Shown here in pieces: positions 7,768 through 14,823 of a stretch of 36,106 bases of DNA. The notes under the pieces were generated by a model. The model ran no database searches. It was given only the letters and a program-made list of their open reading frames with translations, and was not told the DNA's origin. The stretch is from Candidatus Rokuibacteriota bacterium. GTDB taxonomy: Bacteria; Methylomirabilota; Methylomirabilia; Rokubacteriales; CSP1-6. The stretch covers positions 1 to 36,106 of the forward strand of contig QHSL01000016.1 of assembly GCA_003220435.1 (NCBI GenBank). Reading direction: 5' to 3'. Each line of letters opens with the position of its first letter. Position 1 is the first letter of the stretch. The position numbers were made by a program, and so were the translations under genes.

Positions 7768-8958
7768 ATGAAGCGTAGCCAGAGCCGGGTCCTGACGACC
7801 CACGTGGGTAGCCTCGTCCGGCCAAAAGAGATCGTCGAGATTCTGCAGCGCAAGGCGGACGGGCAGTCCTTCACCGACAGCGAGCGCGGGCTCCTCGGCC
7901 GTCACGTCGCCGAGGTCGTGCGGATGCAGGCCGAGTGCGGCATCGACGTCCCGAGCGACGGTGAGTACGCGAAGACCGGCTTCTCGCAGTACATCACCGA
8001 TCGGCTGACCGGCTTCGAGCTGCGCATGGACCTGCCGGGCCGGGGCGGCGGCACCACCCGGAGCCGTGACCGAAGGCGGTTCGCCGACGCGTATGACGAG
8101 ATCGAAGGTAGCTCGCAGAATGCGCCGACCTCGACCGGCCAGCCCCAGTTGCAGATGCGCCACACGGTGTGCACCGGGCCCATCGCGTACCGCGGTCAGG
8201 CGGCGGTCCAGACCGACATCGCCAACTTCAAGGCGGCGCTCGCCGGTCACCGCTTCGAGGAGGCGTTCATCCCGGCCGTCGCGCCCGGGACGATCGAGCT
8301 GCAGCGCGGCAACCACTTCTACAAGACGGAAGAGGAATATCTCTACGCCATCGCCGACGCGATGAAGACCGAGTACCGCATGATCGTCGACGCCGGCTTC
8401 ATCCTCCAGATCGACGACCCGCGGATGGTGACCGAGTACGACTCGATGGATCCGGCGCCGACCCCCGAGGAGTACCGCCGGTTCGCGACGGTGCGGATCG
8501 AGGCGTTGAATCACGCCCTCGCCGGCCTACCCCCAGACCGTGTGCGCTATCACATGTGCTGGGGCAGCTGGCATGGACCGCACACGACAGACGCGCCGCT
8601 GCAGGTGGTCGCGCCGGTCATTCTCCAGATCAACGCGGGCGCCTTCTCCCTCGAATCGGCGAACCCGCGCCACGAACACGAGTACCACGTGTGGGAGGAG
8701 ATCAAGTTCCCGGACGGCAAGATCATCATCCCGGGGGTCATCGCGCACACGACGAATTGCGTCGAGCATCCCGAGCTCGTGGCCGAGCGGATCATGCGCT
8801 ACGCGCGCATCGTCGGGCGCGAGAACGTCATCGCCGGCGTCGACTGTGGATTTGCGCAGGGCCTCGCGACCGCGCGCGTGCATCCGAGCATCGTGTTCGA
8901 GAAGTTCCGCATGCTCGCCGAAGGGGCTCGGCTGGCGAGCCGACGGCTCTGGCCGTGA
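7768..8958 (+). CDS. Cobalamin-independent methionine synthase II-like methyltransferase (MetE C-terminal family)
   Basis: At 396 residues this is only the C-terminal catalytic barrel (PF01717), half the size of true MetE. The zinc ligands are all present: H262 and C264 (YHMCWGSWHG), E296 (SLESANPRHEHE) and C360 (AGVDCGFAQG). The N-terminal TTHVGSLVRP matches the short MetE-like and epoxyalkane:coenzyme M transferase group, where zinc activates a thiol nucleophile. Lack of the folate-binding N-terminal domain argues against methionine synthesis from methyl-tetrahydrofolate. TAGGAG directly before ATG 7768 is the ribosome-binding site and contains the stop codon of the monooxygenase gene. A thiol transfer step in degradation of a small organic compound is a reasonable inference, not shown. 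Confidence 0.87.
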   Translation: MKRSQSRVLTTHVGSLVRPKEIVEILQRKADGQSFTDSERGLLGRHVAEVVRMQAECGIDVPSDGEYAKTGFSQYITDRLTGFELRMDLPGRGGGTTRSRDRRRFADAYDEIEGSSQNAPTSTGQPQLQMRHTVCTGPIAYRGQAAVQTDIANFKAALAGHRFEEAFIPAVAPGTIELQRGNHFYKTEEEYLYAIADAMKTEYRMIVDAGFILQIDDPRMVTEYDSMDPAPTPEEYRRFATVRIEALNHALAGLPPDRVRYHMCWGSWHGPHTTDAPLQVVAPVILQINAGAFSLESANPRHEHEYHVWEEIKFPDGKIIIPGVIAHTTNCVEHPELVAERIMRYARIVGRENVIAGVDCGFAQGLATARVHPSIVFEKFRMLAEGARLASRRLWP

Positions 8959-9004
8959 GATAGATCCCGTCAGGCGACGGCGGCGAGCTGGCGGGTGATC
9001 AGGC

Positions 9005-10486
9005 TCACCGCCCTTCGGGCGTGCTGGTGACCTCGGCCATCGCCCGCGCCCGCACCCTCGTGAGGAGCGACTTCACCCGATCGATCGGGACCGCGAACGT
9101 CAACCGCTGCTGCCCGCCGATGGAGTGCGCGCCGTCCGTGAGGATGCCGACCGCTTCGCCGAGGTGATTGAGCAGCGGCCCACCGACGCCGGCGGGCTTT
9201 GGCGTCAGATCGACGGCGAGGTTTCCGCCCGTGCCGGCGCCCGTCGCGAGCACTGTGGCCGCGAGGGGTGCCCGGTCGGAGCCGATACCGTTGCCCGCTG
9301 CCAGGACGCGGTCTCCTATCGCAAGAGCTCCGGAGTCGCCGAGCGCGATGATCGGCAGTCCTCGATTCGCGAGCCTCAGGACTGCAATGTCGTTCAGCCG
9401 GTCTCGGGCCACGACGCTCGCCCCGACCGTCTGGCCATCGGACAGCGCTACCTGGAGCGAGGTCGCTTCGCCGAGACGCTGCTGGCTCGTGAGGACGTGC
9501 CCCAGCTCATCGATGATGAATCCCCTGCTCCCTGGTGAGCGGACATCCTGCGACGGGCGAATATCGACGACCGCGCGCATCAGGACCGAGAGGGCGGCTC
9601 TGTCCCAGCGCGGAGATTCCGCGGACCACACCGGCAGATCCTGCGGCGGTTGCGACGCCCGGGCCAATCGGCGGGGACTGAGGAGCAAAGTGTCCACGGT
9701 GGCGCCGCCGCGCGGAAGCGCTCCCGGAACGGGCCGGACCATGTCATCTGGCGCCCCCCACGGCTTCACGAGGGGTTGGGCGTCCTGACGGTGCCGAGCG
9801 GGTGGCGCGATGGAGGACGCGTTTGGAGCTCTTTCTGGTGGCGTCGGTGCCGGTGCGCGCGGTACCGATGCGCTCAGGAGCGGGGCCCTCGATCCGGGGG
9901 CGCTCGATGCCGGGGCGCTTACTATCGCTGCGTCCTCCGCGGTGGGTTTCGCGGAGACAATCGCGGCGCTCTGGGGCGCGCGGCTCCGGATGGTCGATGA
10001 AACCTTGAGAAGGATCGGGATCGCCAGGATCACGCCGGCGGCGATGGCGACTGGTAGGACGGCCGGCTTGATGAAGCTGCGGACTGAGCGCCCATCGATG
10101 CGAGAAGCTTGAGCACGAGACGACGCGAAGGGCGTCAGCGGCGGCGCCGAGCGTTTGCCAGCGACGCGTTCGGCGACCCGCGCGCAAGTGTCTGCGAATT
10201 CCGGCAACACGGCCCTCGTGGGCGCAGAACACAGGGCCCGGAGAGGCGCCGAGCACGCGGCGTCGTGCAGCCAGTTCTGACCACAGTCCGGGCAGAAGTG
10301 GAAGTGCGCTCCTCGTCGGGCCCCCGGGGTGTCGGGCGCGTTGGCGAGCGGGAAGCACCAGGGGCAGCAGGCGACGGGTCCTTCCGCACACTGCCCCTCA
10401 TGATTCCAGTCGCCTTCGCAGATGTTGCAATAGTGCGAATGAGGACCTGGCGTGATCTGCGCAGGTTCGGCGTCCTGCTCGCTCAT
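9005..10486 (-). CDS. Membrane-anchored HtrA-fold pseudoprotease with N-terminal duplicated zinc-binding motif
   Basis: This encodes 493 residues. The N-terminus holds two copies of H-x-H-[YF]-C-x2-C-x3-W-x-H-x3-C (residues 16-33 and 61-78), plus C41-x2-C44. A single membrane helix follows at about 140-161, then a long Pro/Ala/Ser linker to about residue 290. The C-terminal domain is trypsin/HtrA-like: GFIIDELGHVLTSQQRL replaces the TNAHVV histidine, NDIAVLRL keeps the aspartate, and PAGVGGPLLN has Val where GNSGGPLLN has the catalytic Ser. It should therefore be proteolytically inactive. The N-terminus would be cytoplasmic and the protease fold outside. ATG 10486 overlaps the TGA of the upstream TPR gene (TGATG), so the two are translationally coupled. 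Confidence 0.8.
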   Translation of the reverse strand: MSEQDAEPAQITPGPHSHYCNICEGDWNHEGQCAEGPVACCPWCFPLANAPDTPGARRGAHFHFCPDCGQNWLHDAACSAPLRALCSAPTRAVLPEFADTCARVAERVAGKRSAPPLTPFASSRAQASRIDGRSVRSFIKPAVLPVAIAAGVILAIPILLKVSSTIRSRAPQSAAIVSAKPTAEDAAIVSAPASSAPGSRAPLLSASVPRAPAPTPPERAPNASSIAPPARHRQDAQPLVKPWGAPDDMVRPVPGALPRGGATVDTLLLSPRRLARASQPPQDLPVWSAESPRWDRAALSVLMRAVVDIRPSQDVRSPGSRGFIIDELGHVLTSQQRLGEATSLQVALSDGQTVGASVVARDRLNDIAVLRLANRGLPIIALGDSGALAIGDRVLAAGNGIGSDRAPLAATVLATGAGTGGNLAVDLTPKPAGVGGPLLNHLGEAVGILTDGAHSIGGQQRLTFAVPIDRVKSLLTRVRARAMAEVTSTPEGR

Positions 10487-12495
10487 CAGCCGCTCGCTCG
10501 ACGGAGGCCTTCGATTGCGGCCGTGTTACCGGGCCCCAGCTGTAGCGCTCGTTGAAAAGCCGCTCGCGCCTCCGTCTTCTGGCCGAGCTGGATGTAACAC
10601 CATCCGATGCCCGCCTGAAGCTGATGGGAGTCCGGCGCAGAAAGGCTGGCGCGAATGAACGTCGCCAGCGCTTCGCGGTAGCGCGCCAGGTGATAGAGGC
10701 TCCACGCCACCTTTGCCCTCAGCGCCGCCGCCTCGGTCGGCTCCTCGCCGATGAGTGGTCGCGTCCTGAGGAGGGCCTTCTCGAGCGTGGGTAGAGCGAC
10801 ATCGTACTGGCGCAGCTCGAAGAGCGCCGATCCCATGCCGTTCAGCGCATCGGCATAATCCGGATTTCTGTCCAGCGCCGGCCGGAATGCGGCGATCGCC
10901 AGGTGGTACCGCTGGAGTTGAAAGCGACTCCATCCGAGGCCGTCGTACAGCCCCTCCCACGTGGGCTCCCGACGGAGCGCGCTCTTGAACGTGACGATCG
11001 CGCCCGCGAAATCACCGAGGAAGTACTCGGACCAGGCGAGGAGGGCTCTCGCCTGGTCATGGTCCGGATACAGAACCGTGGTCTCCCGCAGGAGGTCGCG
11101 CGCCTCCTGATACCTTCGCGCCTCGAGAAGCGCCTTGCCTCGATTGAAGCTGGTCTCCGCGCGCAGGCTCCGCCGGAGGTTCTGGAAGAAGCCTGCAGGG
11201 ATCGCCGAAAAGGAAGGCGGGGTCGACGCGAGCGAGACCGGTCGGTCGCCCGCCTCCTCTACAGCCTCCCAGGCGCGCTCGGCAGCGTCGCGCGCACGGA
11301 CCGCCTCGCGTCGCGCGAGGGCGTCGGCATTCGGCATCGGAGTGGCCGCGATGCGCGCCGCCTCCGCGGCAGCCCGCTCAGCCTCGCGCGCAGCATCTGC
11401 TGCCGCCCGGGCGGAGTCCATCGCAGCATCCGCAACCTCGCTGGCGACCTCGAACTGCCGACTGGACCCGCCCGCAGCCGCCTGCCGCTCGCCGATTCGT
11501 TGGGCTGCATCGGCTGCGACCGCGGCGAGACGCGCGGCTTCCGCCGCGGCCCGCGCCGCGATCAGGGCCGCGCGCTCTGTGAACGATGTGACCTGGTCGC
11601 CACCCGACTCGCTCCCGACGAGGCCCGCCGGCGACGGATCGGGACCGCCGCCCACCCGCGCCTTGAACTGTCTGGCGAGCTCCGAGCGTGCGATGCTGCT
11701 CATCCTGAACGCGCTGGCATTGAGGCCGCGCGGGCTGCCGACTCCGCTGGCTGACACGCTCCCGTTGTTGCCGACGCCAACGGTGCCGCTGACCCCTCCG
11801 TCTCCGGCGGTCGCGCTGACCCCTGTGCTGACGCCGGTGCTGCTGCTGCTGGCCGTGCCACTGACTCCGACGCTCCCGGCCGTCGCACCTACGCTGGCGC
11901 TGGTTCCGGAGCTGCTAACGCCAGCGGTGCCGCTGACCCCGACGCTGCCGGTCGAGGCGCCCACGCTAGCGCTGGCGCCACTGCTGCTGGCCCCGACCCC
12001 TGCACTGATCCCAACGCCACCGGTGCTAGCGCTCGTCCCGGCGCTGGCGCCGCTGGTGCCGACGCTCGCCGAGCCGCTGACTCCGGCGCCACCGCCGCTG
12101 GCACTCGCGCCGGTACTAGCGCCGCTGGTGCCGACGCTCGCCGAGCCGCTGACTCCAGCGCCACCACCACTGGCGCTGGCCCCGGTGCTAGCACCACTGG
12201 TGCCGACGCCCGCGGAGCCGCTGACCCCAGCCCCCCCAGCACTGGCGCTGCCACTGGTGCTTGCCCCGCTGGTGCCGACGCCTGCTGCGCCGCTAACTCC
12301 AGCGCTTCCGGCGCTGGCTCCAACGCCGGCAGTGGCCCCACTGCTACCCGACCCCGCAGAGGCGCCTACCCCTACGCCCGCGGCACTGGCGCTGACACCG
12401 GTCCCCGCGGAGGCGCTTCCAAGGATGGGCGAAGAGATGAGAAGCAGAGATAGACCCAAAGCGCATGAACGCCATGAACGGATATGGCGAGTCAT
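10486..12495 (-). CDS. Secreted repeat-rich TPR protein
   Basis: From ATG 12495 (GAGGAG 7 nt upstream) this encodes 669 residues. They are a signal peptide (CALGLSLLLISSPILGSASA), a Gly/Ser/Ala/Val/Thr low-complexity region (about 31-253) with a 24-residue repeat, an Ala-rich helical segment (about 300-415, many AAxAAR heptad-like repeats), and five or more TPR units (about 445-669, e.g. ARALLAWSEYFLGDFAGAI and GIGWCYIQLGQKTEARAAFQ). TPRs mediate protein contacts; the repeat arm probably forms an extended periplasmic or surface stalk. The frame remains open upstream to 13413 only as antisense of the amidohydrolase gene. It overlaps the following pseudo-HtrA gene. No enzymatic motif is seen. 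Confidence 0.78.
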   Translation of the reverse strand: MTRHIRSWRSCALGLSLLLISSPILGSASAGTGVSASAAGVGVGASAGSGSSGATAGVGASAGSAGVSGAAGVGTSGASTSGSASAGGAGVSGSAGVGTSGASTGASASGGGAGVSGSASVGTSGASTGASASGGGAGVSGSASVGTSGASAGTSASTGGVGISAGVGASSSGASASVGASTGSVGVSGTAGVSSSGTSASVGATAGSVGVSGTASSSSTGVSTGVSATAGDGGVSGTVGVGNNGSVSASGVGSPRGLNASAFRMSSIARSELARQFKARVGGGPDPSPAGLVGSESGGDQVTSFTERAALIAARAAAEAARLAAVAADAAQRIGERQAAAGGSSRQFEVASEVADAAMDSARAAADAAREAERAAAEAARIAATPMPNADALARREAVRARDAAERAWEAVEEAGDRPVSLASTPPSFSAIPAGFFQNLRRSLRAETSFNRGKALLEARRYQEARDLLRETTVLYPDHDQARALLAWSEYFLGDFAGAIVTFKSALRREPTWEGLYDGLGWSRFQLQRYHLAIAAFRPALDRNPDYADALNGMGSALFELRQYDVALPTLEKALLRTRPLIGEEPTEAAALRAKVAWSLYHLARYREALATFIRASLSAPDSHQLQAGIGWCYIQLGQKTEARAAFQRALQLGPGNTAAIEGLRRASG
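12050..12337 (-). repeat. 72-bp in-frame tandem repeat encoding a 24-residue Gly/Ser/Ala unit
   Basis: Four consecutive copies begin at 12050, 12122, 12194 and 12266, exactly 72 bp apart. More diverged copies continue to about 11800 and 12390. Each copy translates on the minus strand to a unit like GVSGSAGVGTSGAS + TGASASGGGA. The best copies differ at only a few bases, so recent slippage or recombination is likely and repeat number may vary between strains. Confidence 0.85.
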
Positions 12496-12696
12496 TGCCG
12501 TCTCCTCTTCGAGCTGATGGGCAGAAGAGCGCAGTTCAACCCCAGCCAACCTGCTGAACCTGACTGTCCTAGGTGTTGGGCGCGAAGACAATCGGGAGAT
12601 GCCCCACTCCGTGCTACGGGAAACCCTCAAAGGCCCGGTAAGGTAGAGGCTGGTCGACTCGGCTAGAATCAGGGCTCTCAACGAAGCGAGGGAACT

Positions 12697-13737
12697 ATGC
12701 CAGGCGCAGCCAACGGTGTCGCGCGACGCGAGTTTCTGGCCAGCATGGCCGTCCTTGGAGCAGGCGCGCTCCTCCCACGACACGAAGCGGAGGCACAGAT
12801 GTCGACTGCCAAGCCTCACCGGATCGATGTGCACCATCACCACACGCCGCCGCCGTACGTCGCGGCGATCACGGCCAGGAACATCCCGGGCCCCGTGCGT
12901 GACTGGACCCCCGAGAAGTCGCTCGCCGACATGGACAAGGCCGGCGTGGCGACGGCCTTGACGTCGATCACGACGCCAGCACTGCGCTTTCTGGACGACG
13001 GGGGCGCCCGGAAGCTGGCACGGGAGTGTAACGATTACACGGCCAAGCTGGTCGCCGACTCCAAGGGCCGCTTCGGCATGTTCGCCGTGATGCCGATGCC
13101 CTACGTCGAGGGCACCCTGCACGAGATCGCGTACGCGCTCGACACGCTCAAGGCCGACGGCATCGCGTTGCTCACGAGCTACGGTGACAAGTGGCTCGGC
13201 GATGGGGCGTTCACGCCTGTCCTGGAGGAGCTGAATCGCCGGCGGGCGGTCGTGTACACGCATCCCACCACCGCGAACTGCTGCGCCAATCTGATCCCGG
13301 ACGTGCCGGAGGCGATCATCGAGTGGGGGACCGACACGACGCGCACGATCGCCAGCCTCGTGTTCAGCGGGGCCGCCGCGCGGTTTCACGACGTGAAGAT
13401 GATCTTCTCGCACGGCGGCGGCACGCTACCCTTCTTGACGGAGCGCTTCGTGCGGCTCCCCCAGAGCAACAAGAATCTGGCCCCGCGCGTGCCGAACGGG
13501 GTGGAGGCCGAGCTCAAGCGGTTCTACTACGACACCGCGCAGGCGGCCCATCCGTACGCGCTGGCGTCGCTGACCAGGCTGATCCCGGTCTCCCAGATCG
13601 TCTTCGGGACGGACTTTCCGTATCGCACCGCGATCGATCATGTGAAGGGGCTGACGGACTACGGGTTCGGCGCGAGCGATCTGCAGGCGATCGACCGCGA
13701 CAACGCGGTGCGCCTGATACCGCGGCTCAAGGCGTAG
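12697..13737 (+). CDS. Tat-exported amidohydrolase, ACMSD-like family (PF04909)
   Basis: This is a 346-residue metal-dependent hydrolase or decarboxylase. Residues 10-34 form a Tat-type signal (RREFLASMAVLGAGALLP, cut near EAEAQ). Mature-domain metal motifs are IDVHHHHTPP (H46-x-H48), the histidine in VVYTHPTT, the histidine in KMIFSHGGGTLPF, and the aspartate in VFGTDFPYRT. These are the arrangement of 2-amino-3-carboxymuconate-6-semialdehyde decarboxylase and gamma-resorcylate decarboxylase relatives. GAGGG lies before ATG 12697, and a TAGAAT hexamer at 12664-12669 could be its -10 box. A substrate-binding protein gene starts 8 bp after the stop, suggesting a transport-plus-processing pair. 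The exact substrate is unknown. Confidence 0.88.
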   Translation: MPGAANGVARREFLASMAVLGAGALLPRHEAEAQMSTAKPHRIDVHHHHTPPPYVAAITARNIPGPVRDWTPEKSLADMDKAGVATALTSITTPALRFLDDGGARKLARECNDYTAKLVADSKGRFGMFAVMPMPYVEGTLHEIAYALDTLKADGIALLTSYGDKWLGDGAFTPVLEELNRRRAVVYTHPTTANCCANLIPDVPEAIIEWGTDTTRTIASLVFSGAAARFHDVKMIFSHGGGTLPFLTERFVRLPQSNKNLAPRVPNGVEAELKRFYYDTAQAAHPYALASLTRLIPVSQIVFGTDFPYRTAIDHVKGLTDYGFGASDLQAIDRDNAVRLIPRLKA

Positions 13738-13744
13738 ATCAGCG

Positions 13745-14734
13745 TTGAGGTGCGCCCGCCGCGCGTTCCTCGCCTGCATCGTCTGGGGCGCACTCGCGGC
13801 GCCGCGCTCCGGCGAGGCGCAGACTGAGCGGAAGGTCGCGCGCATCGGGTTCGTGTCGAACGCGGTGGGCGGGCTGCCGGACTCCTGGTGGGAGGCGTTC
13901 GTCGCCAGCCTGCGACAGCAGGGCTGGACAGAGCCTCAGAACCTCGTCATCGAGCGCCGATACGCCGAGCTCCGACGGGATGCGGCGCTTGCGGCTGTCG
14001 AGGAGCTGATCCGCCTCAAAGTCGACGTCATCGTCGTTTCGAGCACGCTGTCGGCGCTCGCGGCCAAGCAGGCCACCACGACCATCCCCATCGTCATGAC
14101 GGTCCCCGCAGATCCCGTGGCGACGGGCCTGGTGAGCAGCCTGGCGCGGCCTGGCGGCAACGTGACGGGGCTGAGCTTCGTCGGCACCGAGCTGGCGGGC
14201 AAGCAAGTGGAGCTGCTGAAAGAGGCAGTGCCGGGGCTGGCGCGGATCACGGTTCTGGCCAATCCCAGCAACGCGTCTCACCAGCCACGGACGAGGGAGA
14301 TCGCAGACGTCGCCAGGGCGCTGAAGCTCCAGAGCGATGTTCTGGAGGCGAGGACGCCGGGGGAAATCAGGGAAGCCTTCGCGACGATGGCGAAACGCCG
14401 ACCGGGCGCAGTCATCGTGCTCGCCGATCCATTGTTCGTCCTCGAGGCGAGCTACATCGTGCGGTTCGCCGCCGAGCATCGGCTGCCCGTGATGTACGGT
14501 CTCAGAGAGGTCGTGGCCGCTGGCGGCCTCATCGCCTATGGAGCGAACTTCACCGACATGTTCCGCCGCGCCGCGATCTACGTGGACAAGATCCTCAAGG
14601 GGGCCAGGCCCGCCGATCTCCCGGTCGAGCAGGCATCCAGGTTCGAGCTCGTGATCAACTTGAAGACCGCAAAGGCGCTGGGGCTGGCGATGCCGCAGTC
14701 CCTGCTCGCGCGGGCCGACGAGATCATCCAATGA
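13745..14734 (+). CDS. ABC transporter substrate-binding protein (PF04392 / YtrP-like)
   Basis: This 329-residue binding protein starts with TTG 13745, seven bases after the amidohydrolase stop. It has a signal peptide (RRAFLACIVWGALAAPRSGEA), then VARIGFVSNAVGG and the family blocks ADPVATGLVSSLARPGGNVT, GLSFVGTELAGKQVELLKEA and PADLPVEQASRFELVINLKT. It closely resembles the orphan at 1355-2356. No permease or ATPase is encoded nearby, so it must use a distant transporter or act as a binding protein only. Co-transcription with the amidohydrolase suggests they act on the same compound class. No ATG is available near the N-terminus, so a TTG start is the best reading. Confidence 0.87.
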   Translation: MRCARRAFLACIVWGALAAPRSGEAQTERKVARIGFVSNAVGGLPDSWWEAFVASLRQQGWTEPQNLVIERRYAELRRDAALAAVEELIRLKVDVIVVSSTLSALAAKQATTTIPIVMTVPADPVATGLVSSLARPGGNVTGLSFVGTELAGKQVELLKEAVPGLARITVLANPSNASHQPRTREIADVARALKLQSDVLEARTPGEIREAFATMAKRRPGAVIVLADPLFVLEASYIVRFAAEHRLPVMYGLREVVAAGGLIAYGANFTDMFRRAAIYVDKILKGARPADLPVEQASRFELVINLKTAKALGLAMPQSLLARADEIIQ

Positions 14735-14788
14735 AGAAGAGAGGGAGCGGCGCGCTGGCGCGAGGTCGGCGAGGGCCTTGCCGAGAAG

Positions 14789-14823
14789 GCTAGCCCCCGC
14801 CGACCCGCGGGCGAGCGGCTAGC
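14789..14823. terminator. Hairpin between convergent genes
   Basis: GCTAGC at 14789-14794 pairs with GCTAGC at 14818-14823, and the inner CGCC/GGCG extends the stem. It lies after the substrate-binding protein stop (14734) and overlaps the TAG of the convergent gene (14819). No T-run follows, so factor-independent termination is uncertain. Confidence 0.3.

Noticed and set aside
6497-7825. Minus-strand extension of the small secreted protein gene
   Set aside because: It is antisense to the clear LLM gene; the signal peptide places the true start at 6496.
12050-12337. Regularly spaced repeats that could suggest CRISPR
   Set aside because: The repeats are contiguous, in frame and coding, with no unique spacers and no cas genes; the same holds for 15152-15403.
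11135-12517. Long plus-strand ORF (460 codons) rich in Pro, Leu and Ala opposite the Gly/Ser repeat protein
   Set aside because: It is the antisense of a biased GC-rich repeat, has no ribosome-binding site or fold, and the minus strand has a signal peptide, TPRs and a good Shine-Dalgarno.
12496-13413. Minus-strand extension of the repeat/TPR gene
   Set aside because: It is antisense to the amidohydrolase gene; the signal peptide and GAGGAG set the start at 12495.
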